A stretch of DNA of 64,000 nt from Leptospira ognonensis. GTDB lineage: Bacteria > Spirochaetota > Leptospiria > Leptospirales > Leptospiraceae. Below, piece after piece: positions 55,367 to 64,000 of the stretch. The stretch is from contig NZ_RQGD01000034.1 of NCBI RefSeq assembly GCF_004770745.1, positions 372,001 to 436,000 of the forward strand, in the 5' to 3' direction. The notes under the pieces were generated by a model. That model had not been told where the DNA came from and did not search any database. It was given only the letters and a program-made list of their open reading frames with translations. Within the stretch, counting starts at the first letter, position 1; each line of letters starts with the position of its first letter. A program made the translations under genes and the position numbers.

Positions 55367-58300
55367 ATGCGTTATCTCATCCAATTTTTCCTAAAGCGTA
55401 GCCTCCTTGTAAACGTGATTCTCGTGTTTATCGTTCTCATCGCTTGGTCAAGTATCAGCCGCATGAACCGCAATAAATTTCCCGAAGTGGACTTGGGAAA
55501 AATGATCATTACGACAAAATATCCTGGCGCCTCACCTTCGGATGTGGAACAAAACGTGACACGCCTCATTGAGGATGAACTGAAGAGTGTCAAAGGCATC
55601 GATAAATTTACTTCTATCTCCGCTGAAAACGTTTCTATCATCACAGTTGATATTGATATTAATTTCCCGAATCCAGATGAGGTGAAGGATGAAGTTCGAC
55701 GCGCTGTAGATAAAGTTTCCTCCCTGCCTACGGAGGTAAAAGAAAGCCCGAACATTAGAGATCTCAAATCGACTGAGGCCCCTGTTCTTACGGTTGGAAT
55801 CTCGGGCGATGTTGAATATTCCGAATTGCGCCGAATTGCTAAAATCATGGAGAAGGACATCAAACACATCAAAGGGGTCTCCTATGTTGACAAGTATGCA
55901 TTCCGAGATAAAGAATTTGAAGTAGATCTCGATCCCATAAAACTAAAAGCCTATTATGTTGCGCTCAATGATGTTCTTGTTGCCTTAAATAAAAGAAATA
56001 TCCGTGCCACGGGAGGAAATATTGAATCCTTTAATACTCAACGAAATATTTTAACCTTATCTCAGTTTGACTCCATTGAGGATGTAAAAAATGTGATCGT
56101 TCGATCTGAGTTTGGTGGTGGTTTAGTTCGAGTGAGAGATATCGGCATAGTACGTGAGTCATTTGAGGATGAGAAGATGAGAACCATATTTAATGGTAAA
56201 TCTGGTATCATGCTCGTGATCAAAAAAGCATCGAATGCTGATATAATCAGAGTTGTAGATACGATCAAAGATTATCTGAAAGAAAAACAAACAGTACTAC
56301 CTGCGGGGATAGTTTTAACACCGGTCAATGATGATACGAGAGTCGTAAGAAACAGGTTAGCAGTCGTAACTTCAAATGCTTATCTCGGTTTTGCTCTCGT
56401 GATTATTATCCTTGTTATCTTTCTTGATTTGAAAAGTTCGTTTCTTGTTGCTCTAAGCATTCCGGTATCACTTGCGATAACCTTTATCATTATGAAATGG
56501 ACAAATTCGGATATCAATTCGGTTTCCCTTGCGGCGATGATCATTGCTCTGGGAATGATCGTTGACCAATCCATCGTTGTAACCGAGAACTCTATATTTT
56601 ATAAAGCAAAAGGATTTTCCAAACTTGAAGCCATCACAGAAGGCACTCTAGAAGTGGTCATTCCCGTTTTTGCGTCCGTTCTAACAACCGTTTTATCCTT
56701 CGGCCCCATGTTGACAATGTCGGGAACACTTGGTCGATTTGTTTATGTCATTCCTGTTGTTGTCATCGCATCCTTAGTTGGATCTTTATTTAATTCATGG
56801 TTTGTTTTGCCCAATCACTTAACGCACATTTTTAATGATGGTGAGATTAAGAAGATAGAAAATTGGCAAGATCGTTTTTTCAACCGGATTTCATTGCCTT
56901 ACGCAAAAGCAATGCAATCGATTTTGAAGTATAAATACCTAACGATCCTCTTCACTATCTTTCTTCTAATTTTTACATTGTACTGGGGAAAAAACAAGGT
57001 GATTTTCAATTTATTCCCACCAGACGGTGCAGATACATTTTTTGTATATTTAGAAATGCCTTCAGAATCTACGTTTGACGCCACCGAGTCAGTTATTAAA
57101 AAGATAGAGGCTGAGATCTTAAAACTTCCAAAAGAAGAAGTGTCCTTCTATCTATCAAAAATTGGAACCCAAAGTACGCAGGAGCTGGCGGCACCTGTAG
57201 GTGGAGATAAACATTTAGCATATGCACAGGTAACACTTGTTCCTTCCTCTGAAAGAAAAAGGGAAGCACAAATGGTGATGGATGAACTGAAAGGCAAAAT
57301 TGATCTTAGCGTTAAGGGCTACAAAGAGCTTACATACGATTTACAAAAACCAGGTCCACCAGCAGGAAAACCGATCGAAATCCATGTTCATTCTGATAAT
57401 GATGGCCTTCGTTCCGATTTCGTAAGTAGGATTGTCGAAGACTTAAAAGTCATGGACGGCGTTTTCGATGTGACAACGAACTATAAAATTGGGAGAGAAG
57501 AGTATAAACTTGATATCGACTATGTGCGTTTAGCAACCGTTGGCTTAAACGTGCAAGAAGTGGCTAGCACTCTCAGGATCGCCTTTGATGGTGTCAGAGC
57601 CACCTCCATCGTTAAAAATAATGAAGAGATAGATATTCGTGTTAGATTTCCTGAATCGGCGAGAAGAGAAATCACAAATGTACTTGGTTTAGAAGTAAGA
57701 AACAGAGAGGGAAGGCTTGTGCCCATTCGGTCTTTTGCGAGTCTATCCAAAGTCAAAGCCGAATCTTCGATCTATCATACAGATGGAGATATAACGACTA
57801 CGATAACGGCGAGATCTAAAGTAACAGTGCAACCTCAGAAAGTGATCGATTCGATCCTAACAAAGTATGCAAATGAACTAAAGGCCAATCAAGAAGTGAG
57901 ATTAACGTATGGAGGAGAAGCTGAGAAAACGAAAGAGTCAGTTAAGTCCCTACTGATTGCCTTTATCGGTGGAATTATAGCCATTTACCTTGTGATTGCT
58001 CTTCTATTCAATTCCCTTACACAACCGATTCTCGTTCTACTTGCCATTCCGTTCGGATTGATCGGAGTCATCTGGGCTTTTTATTTTCATGATAGGCCAT
58101 TTTCTTTTTTAGGTTTGATCGGAGTCATCGGTCTATCTGGAATCGTTGTTAATAACTCGATAATGATGGTTGAATTTATCAATAAAATTGTAGATGATAA
58201 TCACGGTGAAAAGTTTTCTTCCGATAAAATTATTCCTCAAATCATTGAAGGAGCTGTTAGACGACTGCGTCCAATTGTAATTACGACGGGAACAACCGTG

Positions 58301-58531
58301 CTTGGACTCATGCCAACTGCTTATGGTATCGGAGGTTCAGATCGATTTATAGAGCCAATGGTCATTGCACTTTCTTATGGCATCATTGCCTCTACATTAA
58401 TCACACTCATTCTAATTCCTGCTTTTTACCTTGCGAACTTAGAAGGGATCTATTACATACGAAAGGGATTTAAAGTATCAATATCGATATTCCTCCATTC
58501 GTTTCGGTCCTTGAGACGTGGAAGAGCATAG
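55367..58531 (+). CDS. RND-family efflux pump inner-membrane subunit
   Basis: The 1054-residue protein has the RND layout: a first helix, a large periplasmic loop (about 35-330), helices 2-6, a second periplasmic loop (about 560-860) and helices 8-12. Motifs include the N-terminal PGASPSDVEQNVTR and, in helix 4, LAAMIIALGMIVDQSIVVTEN with the proton-relay-type Asp. This fits AcrB/MexB/CzcA-type pumps; drug or metal specificity is not clear. A membrane-fusion protein and outer-membrane channel, which such pumps need, are not adjacent. GAAAGG precedes the ATG. A TetR gene follows three bases later. Confidence 0.92.
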   Translation: MRYLIQFFLKRSLLVNVILVFIVLIAWSSISRMNRNKFPEVDLGKMIITTKYPGASPSDVEQNVTRLIEDELKSVKGIDKFTSISAENVSIITVDIDINFPNPDEVKDEVRRAVDKVSSLPTEVKESPNIRDLKSTEAPVLTVGISGDVEYSELRRIAKIMEKDIKHIKGVSYVDKYAFRDKEFEVDLDPIKLKAYYVALNDVLVALNKRNIRATGGNIESFNTQRNILTLSQFDSIEDVKNVIVRSEFGGGLVRVRDIGIVRESFEDEKMRTIFNGKSGIMLVIKKASNADIIRVVDTIKDYLKEKQTVLPAGIVLTPVNDDTRVVRNRLAVVTSNAYLGFALVIIILVIFLDLKSSFLVALSIPVSLAITFIIMKWTNSDINSVSLAAMIIALGMIVDQSIVVTENSIFYKAKGFSKLEAITEGTLEVVIPVFASVLTTVLSFGPMLTMSGTLGRFVYVIPVVVIASLVGSLFNSWFVLPNHLTHIFNDGEIKKIENWQDRFFNRISLPYAKAMQSILKYKYLTILFTIFLLIFTLYWGKNKVIFNLFPPDGADTFFVYLEMPSESTFDATESVIKKIEAEILKLPKEEVSFYLSKIGTQSTQELAAPVGGDKHLAYAQVTLVPSSERKREAQMVMDELKGKIDLSVKGYKELTYDLQKPGPPAGKPIEIHVHSDNDGLRSDFVSRIVEDLKVMDGVFDVTTNYKIGREEYKLDIDYVRLATVGLNVQEVASTLRIAFDGVRATSIVKNNEEIDIRVRFPESARREITNVLGLEVRNREGRLVPIRSFASLSKVKAESSIYHTDGDITTTITARSKVTVQPQKVIDSILTKYANELKANQEVRLTYGGEAEKTKESVKSLLIAFIGGIIAIYLVIALLFNSLTQPILVLLAIPFGLIGVIWAFYFHDRPFSFLGLIGVIGLSGIVVNNSIMMVEFINKIVDDNHGEKFSSDKIIPQIIEGAVRRLRPIVITTGTTVLGLMPTAYGIGGSDRFIEPMVIALSYGIIASTLITLILIPAFYLANLEGIYYIRKGFKVSISIFLHSFRSLRRGRA

Positions 58532-58534
58532 ACA

Positions 58535-59116
58535 TTGGATACAGAAATAGAACAGAAAATCCTTGCGTTTTCAGAAACGTATTTCATTCAAAATGGTTAT
58601 TCAAGTTCCTCTTTGGACGAGATTGCTACGCATTTAGGTATCAGTAAAAAAACAATTTATAAGTATTTTTCTTCGAAAGAAGAAATCCAAATACGTTGCA
58701 CGAAAAATAGAATCGATCGAATCAATTCAAGAATCAATTTAATTGTAGATTCAAAAGATGACTTCTTCAAAAAAATTGAGGATGTATCCGCGTGTATGAC
58801 CCAGAAGGAAAATCTAGTAGCTCCCGGGTATTTTGCAGATTTGAGAAAACATTGTTTGAAAGCCTGGCAATTATTTGAAGAAAATCAGAATACGTTCATT
58901 CCCTTTATACTCGAAAAAGTGATCAATGAAGGCATTAAGAAAAAATTGATCAAAAAAGATATTGATAAAGAGTTAACCATTTCAGTATATCTTACGTTGA
59001 TGCGTTCTTTGATAGAAGTATCCAGTGAAAAGTACTTTGCTCAAAATTATTCACCAAACGAATTAAAAAAAGCATTCAACCAAATTTTTTTTCTTGGTAT
59101 CATCCGAAGGGATTAG
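58535..59116 (+). CDS. TetR-family regulator downstream of RND pump
   Basis: The 193-residue protein starts at TTG with GGAAGAG upstream. Its N-terminal helix-turn-helix is clear (SSSLDEIATHLGISKKTIYKYFSSKEEIQ), and the rest is a helical ligand domain. It lies three bases after the RND pump, so autoregulation of a pump-TetR operon is likely. The ligand is unknown. Confidence 0.87.
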   Translation: MDTEIEQKILAFSETYFIQNGYSSSSLDEIATHLGISKKTIYKYFSSKEEIQIRCTKNRIDRINSRINLIVDSKDDFFKKIEDVSACMTQKENLVAPGYFADLRKHCLKAWQLFEENQNTFIPFILEKVINEGIKKKLIKKDIDKELTISVYLTLMRSLIEVSSEKYFAQNYSPNELKKAFNQIFFLGIIRRD

Positions 59117-59154
59117 TTTTTACATTTTAGAATAGAAGAACCTATGAGGTATTC

Positions 59155-59634
59155 ATGGAAGTTTTAAATCTCGCTCGCAAAGTTGTACCAAAAGATCTCT
59201 TTCGATTTAAAGAGGGTAGTGAAAGCATTATCGAAAACATACAATATTTAGTTGATCAATGTTTCCCAGCTGCGACAGGTATGAAAATATTGAAATTAGA
59301 TAAGGAAACATCTGAGGCAAGCATCCCTTATGCGATGAAGAACCGTGCCCTCCATGGTCTCATGCATGGTGGATGTTATTTTACTGTCGGTGATACACTC
59401 ACAGCTGTCATGTGTATGTTTCACATGGAAAGAGAAACCCAACTTATGGTAACTACAAACGCGTCGATTCGCTACCTGCGACCTATCAAAAAAGAAATGG
59501 TAATTGCAAAGGTCAAACTAACGAGAAAGATTGGGAACCGCATTGATTTCGTTTGTGATTTTTTAAATCCAGAAAATAAAAGAGCTGCGCAAGGAAAATA
59601 CAGTTATGTCTTGATAGAACAAGCCGAACCATAG
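59155..59634 (+). CDS. PaaI-type hotdog thioesterase
   Basis: The 159-residue protein has the PaaI/YbgC hotdog pattern: ALHGLMHGGCYFTVGDTLTAVM with the HGG and acidic active-site residue, then the strand block TTNASIRYLRPIKKEMVIAKV. These enzymes hydrolyse acyl-CoA or related thioesters. GAGG lies five bases before the ATG. It follows the TetR gene by 38 bases and may belong to the same operon, which would link the pump to fatty-acyl or aromatic-acyl metabolism. Confidence 0.83.
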   Translation: MEVLNLARKVVPKDLFRFKEGSESIIENIQYLVDQCFPAATGMKILKLDKETSEASIPYAMKNRALHGLMHGGCYFTVGDTLTAVMCMFHMERETQLMVTTNASIRYLRPIKKEMVIAKVKLTRKIGNRIDFVCDFLNPENKRAAQGKYSYVLIEQAEP

Positions 59635-59665
59635 ATCAAAAACTGTTATCTCCTGTTTACCTTCC

Positions 59666-60286
59666 TTAAGTGTTTTCTGCCATGTTGTAAGCGATGATTT
59701 CCATCATCTCCTCTTTCATTTCATCAAAATACTTCGCATTGTCAGTCATGACAAAAAATTGAGAATTGCCTTGGAAGATTTTTAGGAATCGTTTTGCCTC
59801 TTTCTGTGAGGCAAATGATGGTCCAAGAAATCCTTCGATTTTCTTTCGTTCAAAATAATTTGCTAAGGTTGTTGTCCAGAGCTGTAACACTTCGTTCGCT
59901 TTATTTTTGCTCGAAACCGGAATCTCGGAACTACTCATAAATTTTGCAATGGGACAGCCAAAGTAGGCGTGGTTGCGAATCTGACGTTTGAGAAGTGATA
60001 TCCAGAGATGGATAAAATCTTTAGGTGTATCCGCTTTTTTCATTAGGATTTGCCAACCCTCGTTGAAAGTTTTACCTTGCCAGTCCAAATAGATGGCACC
60101 TAGCTCCTCTTTGTCCTGGAAGTAACGGTAAAAGCTCGCCTTATGTGTCGAGGAGACATCGATGATTTGGTTTACGGTAGTCGCATCATACCCTTGACGA
60201 TAAAAGAGATCGAGAGCCGTAGCGATGATGCGTTCTCTAGGTCCTAAACTTTCCAAATAGATCTTCTCATTTTTTTCTCGTTCCAT
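59666..60286 (-). CDS. TetR-family repressor of the divergent YdhR/dehydrogenase operon
   Basis: The 206-residue protein has a TetR helix-turn-helix (RIIATALDLFYRQGYDATTVNQI; THKASFYRYFQDKEE) and a C-terminal ligand domain of the type often found in TetR_C regulators of oxidative or xenobiotic genes (IRNHAYFGCPIAKFMSS, with a Cys). It diverges from the operon at 60374. Two operators with the same core lie in the 87-bp gap and also cover its own promoter region, so it probably represses both directions. Confidence 0.88.
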   Translation of the reverse strand: MEREKNEKIYLESLGPRERIIATALDLFYRQGYDATTVNQIIDVSSTHKASFYRYFQDKEELGAIYLDWQGKTFNEGWQILMKKADTPKDFIHLWISLLKRQIRNHAYFGCPIAKFMSSSEIPVSSKNKANEVLQLWTTTLANYFERKKIEGFLGPSFASQKEAKRFLKIFQGNSQFFVMTDNAKYFDEMKEEMMEIIAYNMAENT

Positions 60287-60297
60287 GAAAAAATGTG

Positions 60298-60360
60298 TAG
60301 ACTAATTAGTCTATATAAAATTATTTCAGAGCATATCGGATAGACCAAATAGTCTATCCG
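60298..60360. promoter_or_regulatory. Two TetR operators, TAGAC-N6-GTCTA
   Basis: The gap between the divergent TetR gene and the YdhR-like operon has two inverted repeats with one core. TAGAC-TAATTA-GTCTA (60298-60313) is a perfect 16-bp palindrome. CGGATAGAC-N6-GTCTATCCG (60337-60360) has 9-bp arms. Their centres are 43 bp apart, close to four helical turns. The second lies just before the ribosome binding site AAGGAAG (60362-60368). Confidence 0.75.
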
Positions 60361-60373
60361 TAAGGAAGTTTCT

Positions 60374-61057
60374 ATGTTTTTTAACAATAAAGCCATTGTG
60401 ATTACGGCCCTGGCGGCTATCACTCAGTCTCTGTCTGCGGTATCTCTCCCCGTGAAAGGAAAAGTAATCACTATGACCCGGGTCACGGCCCCATGGTATG
60501 CCCCAAAATTCCTAATCAAAAATGGAATGAAAAAATCAATTCCTGAATATGAAGCAGTGAAGGGACTCACTCGGAAGATATACTCGATAGAAGAAGGAAC
60601 GGGATTTTTTGGCGGTATCTACTTATGGGAAAATGAACAAGCAGCAAAGGAGTGGTTCAATCAGGCCTGGTTTGATCGCGTAAATTCAAAGTATGGTGGA
60701 GACCATAAGGTGACAATTCTGAAAGCGATTTACGCTTACACCTTAGATTCCGAACTTGCCGAGGAAGTCAAAGAAAGGTGGGTCGATGTGAAATCCTATA
60801 GGATCGGAACTGAAGGGACAACGAACCTTCCTAATTATTTTGAGGGCAAAATGGACGGACTAAAAAATCAGTCTGGCTTTCTATCCTTTTGGGTGGCAGA
60901 AGTTTCCTCAACATCGATCCAAGTTTTCTCCGTTTGGCAGGACCGTAGCAGCCTGGAAAAAAATTCCCATCAGGATTTGATAAAACCAACTTGGACAGTG
61001 GAAGCAAATATTCTCACCGAGTCGCCTATCATCCTAAAAAATGATTTAAGGAACTAA
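60374..61057 (+). CDS. Exported YdhR/ABM-like monooxygenase-fold protein
   Basis: The 227-residue protein has a signal-like N-terminus (about 8-25) and a dimeric alpha-beta-barrel-type region with FFGGIYLWENEQAAKEWFNQ and WFDRVNSKYGG, the pattern of YdhR-like and antibiotic-biosynthesis-monooxygenase proteins. The second half (SGFLSFWVAEV; QVFSVWQDRSSLEK) may be another copy of the fold. Activity is unproven and the signal peptide is unusual for this fold. It is the first gene of a TetR-controlled operon, one base before the dehydrogenase gene. Confidence 0.78.
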   Translation: MFFNNKAIVITALAAITQSLSAVSLPVKGKVITMTRVTAPWYAPKFLIKNGMKKSIPEYEAVKGLTRKIYSIEEGTGFFGGIYLWENEQAAKEWFNQAWFDRVNSKYGGDHKVTILKAIYAYTLDSELAEEVKERWVDVKSYRIGTEGTTNLPNYFEGKMDGLKNQSGFLSFWVAEVSSTSIQVFSVWQDRSSLEKNSHQDLIKPTWTVEANILTESPIILKNDLRN

Positions 61058-61058
61058 T

Positions 61059-62084
61059 ATGGAGCGTTTAGAATTCATCAAAAAGAACACATTGGAATGG
61101 CGCGAAGTTGAAAAGCCTCGGATCACAGAACCAAACCAAGCCATTGTTCGTCCGTTAGCTGTTTCAAGGTGTGATTTGGATTTACCCATCCTCCGTGGAC
61201 AGACTCTCTTCCGGGCTCCTTTTCCAATAGGACATGAATTTGTAGGTGAGATCCTCGCCCTCGGGGAAGGAGTGGCCCATCAATTTCGAGTAGGTATGAA
61301 GGTAGCCGTTCCCTTTCAGATTTCCTGTGGTCATTGCCAGCCCTGTACAAGTGGTAAGTCTAAGAGTTGTTCATCGGTACCTCATGCTTCCGCTTTCGGT
61401 ATGGGGAAAAGTGGAAAAGCTTTTGGTGGGGCGCTTGCCGATGAAGTTCTCATACCGAACGCCATTGCCATGTTAGTCCCTATCAAAGAGACAACGAATC
61501 TGATTTCGATTGCTAGCATCAGTGACAATCTAGTCGAGGCATGGAAACTGGCAGGCATTCACTTAGATCAGAATCCGAATCAATCTGTTCTTATTCTTGG
61601 TGGTGCTGCTGCAAGCATCGGACTCTACACAGCCTCACTTGCAAAATTTATGGGATCTCCGGATGTTCTGTATGTAGACATGGACCAAACGAGATGTGCA
61701 TTGGCAGAAAAAATGGGAATTAGGACAGAACACTTAACAACATATCCAAAATCATTTACGAAAAAATTTGATATTGTGGCAGAAGCAACTGGTAGCGAAT
61801 CAGGTTGGATGTGTGGACTTCGTTCGCTCGAGGTGGACGGCTTTTTTGGATCCGCTTCGATTTTTTGGACGAATGAGTTAAAAATACCATATCTGGATTT
61901 ATACAATTCGGGAGCAAACCTACATATTGGCCGTGTGCGCTCCCGGGAATGGATCCCAGAAATCCTCCGCCTCGTGGAGGAGAAGGGTTACGATCCTTCT
62001 CCCGTTGTGACAAAAACTGCGAAATGGAAAGATGCAAAAGAAGCCTTTATCGAGGAAGCAACAAAGCTTGTGATCGTTAGATGA
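61059..62084 (+). CDS. Zinc-dependent MDR alcohol dehydrogenase
   Basis: The 341-residue protein belongs to the medium-chain dehydrogenases. Catalytic zinc ligands are in VSRCDLD and GHEFVGE, and the structural zinc lobe is CGHCQPCTSGKSKSC. The Rossmann fold has VLILGGAAASIGLYTASLA and VLYVDMDQTRCALAEKMG. The aspartate in VDMD suggests NAD over NADP. The substrate is unknown. AAGGA precedes the ATG. It is the second gene of the TetR-controlled operon. Confidence 0.9.
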   Translation: MERLEFIKKNTLEWREVEKPRITEPNQAIVRPLAVSRCDLDLPILRGQTLFRAPFPIGHEFVGEILALGEGVAHQFRVGMKVAVPFQISCGHCQPCTSGKSKSCSSVPHASAFGMGKSGKAFGGALADEVLIPNAIAMLVPIKETTNLISIASISDNLVEAWKLAGIHLDQNPNQSVLILGGAAASIGLYTASLAKFMGSPDVLYVDMDQTRCALAEKMGIRTEHLTTYPKSFTKKFDIVAEATGSESGWMCGLRSLEVDGFFGSASIFWTNELKIPYLDLYNSGANLHIGRVRSREWIPEILRLVEEKGYDPSPVVTKTAKWKDAKEAFIEEATKLVIVR

Positions 62085-62100
62085 TCACAAGTTAAATTTT
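62067..62100. terminator. Bidirectional terminator
   Basis: CTTGTGATC and GATCACAAG form a perfect 9-bp stem with a 7-base loop that includes the dehydrogenase stop codon. It is followed on the plus strand by TTAAATTTTC. It lies between two convergent genes. Confidence 0.65.
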
Positions 62101-63009
62101 CTATTTATAATTTTTGATATCTGTTAAACTATCGCTCTTGAACATGATGTTAGATTCTGATTGTAAATACGTTTGAAGGAATGTGACTAGAGCGCTTGTT
62201 CCCGTGTTTGCGTAATACATGACACAGGTTGAATTCGAACAATGTTTCCCATTCGACGTGTCTTGGTGGGAGCTTGAAAGTGAAACACCTTTATTTACCA
62301 GACCGAGGGCATGACCCATTTCATGGATCAGAGTGGATTGTTCTACATAAACTCGAGTGGCCGTCGTAGCAACTCCAGCAGTAAACGCTGTGATAACAGG
62401 CTTGAAAATAAACAAGTAAGGAGTTCCTGTAATATTGATCCCGATTGTGTTTTGGTTGCTCTCTCCATTTTCGTTATCGTATCCATTCAGAAAGGCGACA
62501 AAAAATCTGCCTGTGTCAGCGCTTGAAGTAGCTTTTCTATATGTTTTGGCGAGATTTAATAATTCAGTAATCGTCCAGTTCGTTTTATTTTGGGAGGTAA
62601 TGGTGTCCATATTGGACGTTGAATTCGGTATGGTAAAGGAGACGGATTGTCCTCTATTCGAAAATATTTCGATTAAATTGTCTTCTAGTATTCCCCAAAC
62701 AGTTTTCGTTGTAGCTGTTGCCGGATTCGTAAAGCTACCTGTATACGGTTCCGCTCCGGATTCGTATAGCACCTGTAATTCTAATTTTTTCATGCTAGAA
62801 TAGTAGGTTGCCACATTATCATAATCGGATGTCCCGTTAGCCGCATTGGCTGCCGTTGTAGATGAAATTGAGGCGGCAGTCAGCTGTCTTTGTAAATATA
62901 GAAGTAGAAATGAATTTTTAATTCCATTATCATCTTTTGTATCGGAACCATTGCAGCCTAGATTCAGAGTGAGGAGGAGAAGGAAAAGGGTAAGCTTTTT
63001 GAAACGCAT
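62101..63009 (-). CDS. Lipoprotein zinc metalloprotease-like protein
   Basis: The 302-residue lipoprotein has a signal peptide with lipobox NLGC (Cys about 19). The C-terminal half has a zincin motif, STLIHEMGHALGLVNKG (HExxH near residue 230) and a downstream CVMYY that fits the Met-turn of metzincins. Two Cys (HCSNSTC) lie before the Met-turn. The N-terminal part is Ser/Thr/Ala-rich. A surface or periplasmic protease is the likely role. Confidence 0.8.
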   Translation of the reverse strand: MRFKKLTLFLLLLTLNLGCNGSDTKDDNGIKNSFLLLYLQRQLTAASISSTTAANAANGTSDYDNVATYYSSMKKLELQVLYESGAEPYTGSFTNPATATTKTVWGILEDNLIEIFSNRGQSVSFTIPNSTSNMDTITSQNKTNWTITELLNLAKTYRKATSSADTGRFFVAFLNGYDNENGESNQNTIGINITGTPYLFIFKPVITAFTAGVATTATRVYVEQSTLIHEMGHALGLVNKGVSLSSSHQDTSNGKHCSNSTCVMYYANTGTSALVTFLQTYLQSESNIMFKSDSLTDIKNYK

Positions 63010-63062
63010 GGATGTTCCTTTTAAGTATACGAATTAGGAACATTTTAATGCATTTTATCTGC

Positions 63063-64000
63063 CTAGTCGTCCAAGCCGTTCGTCTTGGACAATTTTTTCT
63101 TAAATTCTGTAGGCGTGAGTCCTGTACTTTGTTTAAAGACTTGGTTGAAACTGGATTTAGAATTAAAACCCGAGGCATAGGCAATTTCTAAAAGATTAGC
63201 CTTTGTATTATTTGTCATTTGCCGTTTCGCTTCAAGTACCCGGTACATGGCAACAATTTGATAAAATTGTTTTTGTTCGATCGTATTTAAGTATTCTGAC
63301 AGTTGGTGGTTAGAGATATCCAACAGTTGGGCAAGGCGACTCAGCGAAAGATTTTCATCTAAAAAAACTTTTTCCGTTTCAAAAAGATGTAAAAATTTTC
63401 CTCGGATCAATTCTAGATTTAAATTTGTTAGCTGTGATTTTCTATATTTTTTTTCTAGTAGTACCTTCTGTTGTATTCCTTGGAAAAAATCTGGATTTCT
63501 TTGTTTTAATAAAAAAAAGAAGCTAAGCATAAACCCACTATAAATAGAAACACTTATATGAGCGAAGAAACGATCAAAGAGCAGAGTTAAAAACAACATG
63601 ACTGGTAATAAAAGACTCCAAAAAGAAGCGATAATAAAAAAAAGTCTTAATTTAGGGTCGCTTAAAATGACATTCAAGGTTAAATTTTTTAAAACACTTA
63701 TTAGTGGTGTGAGACAAAAGTAAAATAGAGAAGTTATTGATATCACTACACCGCAACGCACATGGAAAGGGATTTCTGCGATATGGATTTGTCCCACATC
63801 CTTTAGGCTGAGATCAAGCGTCGTATCTCGAAAGTAATATGGAAAGACTAGGACAATGACAAGGAGAGCCGGAATGAATTTAAATCTAAATTTTTGAAAT
63901 GGTTCATACATTGCTTCAAAGGTAATAAAAAGGTATCTTTCTACTATGGGGCCCAGGAAAGCGAGAAATGGCGTCGGGATGAGAAAAAGATATTTGAAAT
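63063..64000 (-). CDS. AraC-family regulator with membrane-embedded N-terminus (5' end outside window)
   Basis: The frame stays open to the window edge, so the ATG at 63911 is probably internal. The visible part begins with several membrane helices (for example ALLVIVLVFPYYF and LLLPVMLFLTLLFDRFF), then a linker and a C-terminal AraC DNA-binding domain: LSRLAQLLDISNHQLSEYLN, LEIAYASGFNSKSSFNQVFK and TGLTPTEFKKKL. This is a membrane-bound one-component regulator that would sense an envelope or extracellular signal. Its target is unknown. Confidence 0.87.
   Translation of the reverse strand, partial: FKYLFLIPTPFLAFLGPIVERYLFITFEAMYEPFQKFRFKFIPALLVIVLVFPYYFRDTTLDLSLKDVGQIHIAEIPFHVRCGVVISITSLFYFCLTPLISVLKNLTLNVILSDPKLRLFFIIASFWSLLLPVMLFLTLLFDRFFAHISVSIYSGFMLSFFFLLKQRNPDFFQGIQQKVLLEKKYRKSQLTNLNLELIRGKFLHLFETEKVFLDENLSLSRLAQLLDISNHQLSEYLNTIEQKQFYQIVAMYRVLEAKRQMTNNTKANLLEIAYASGFNSKSSFNQVFKQSTGLTPTEFKKKLSKTNGLDD

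Overview
The window looks like chromosome of a spirochaete of the family Leptospiraceae, most probably a Leptospira. This is inferred from AT-rich DNA, many small lipoproteins with loose lipoboxes, a 669-residue large-form IspG, a 7TM-sensor adenylate cyclase with the family's PPP..W.G tail, and several conserved but unnamed gene types. It is dense in genes, with several TTG or GTG starts and many 4-base stop/start overlaps. No rRNA, tRNA, CRISPR array, insertion sequence, prophage or origin was seen. Both edge genes are cut by the window.

Layout. 0-8.5 kb: a membrane-bound sigma-54 activator, a consensus -24/-12 promoter and the exported protein it probably controls, an exported protein, an RsuA-type pseudouridine synthase, a tandem-hotdog thioesterase, and membrane or envelope proteins. 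8.6-11.8 kb: a three-gene operon with a degenerate B-family DNA polymerase, a small helical protein and a RecA-fold protein without a proper P-loop. 12-16.7 kb: a membrane protein, an SH3 protein, an eRF1-domain-3-like protein behind a hairpin that touches its ribosome binding site, a structured non-coding stretch, and three lipoproteins. 16.7-25.5 kb (minus): a HemN-like radical SAM protein with an FAD reductase, a reductase/epimerase, a cyclase, PurL and a flavin reductase. 26-33 kb: a Fur-family regulator, MutL, an ECF sigma factor with a membrane partner, short HPF, and DUF4912 with a GH57 enzyme. 33-42 kb: mostly lineage-specific lipoproteins and membrane proteins, with a DUF2200-HhH fusion, a fatty acid hydroxylase, a CRP-like regulator and a SET protein. 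42-53 kb: ribH-nusB-TPR-methyltransferase-DEAD helicase-amidase-GerMN-like, then ispG and mutY. 53-64 kb: a His-rich membrane protein, a Cys-rich secreted protein, an ankyrin protein, an RND pump with TetR and thioesterase, a TetR-controlled YdhR-like/dehydrogenase operon with two matching operators, a metalloprotease lipoprotein and a membrane AraC regulator.

The strongest candidate for an under-described system is the polymerase operon. The polymerase keeps its motif A aspartate but has lost the first aspartate of motif C and the proofreading residues. Its partners form a compact cassette that recalls, by analogy only, the ImuA-ImuB-DnaE2 translesion cassette. Other signals worth attention are the activator plus sigma-54 promoter pair, the hairpin on the ribosome binding site of the release-factor-like gene, the structured element near 13.84 kb, the double TetR operator, and a reductase missing both expected catalytic cysteines.
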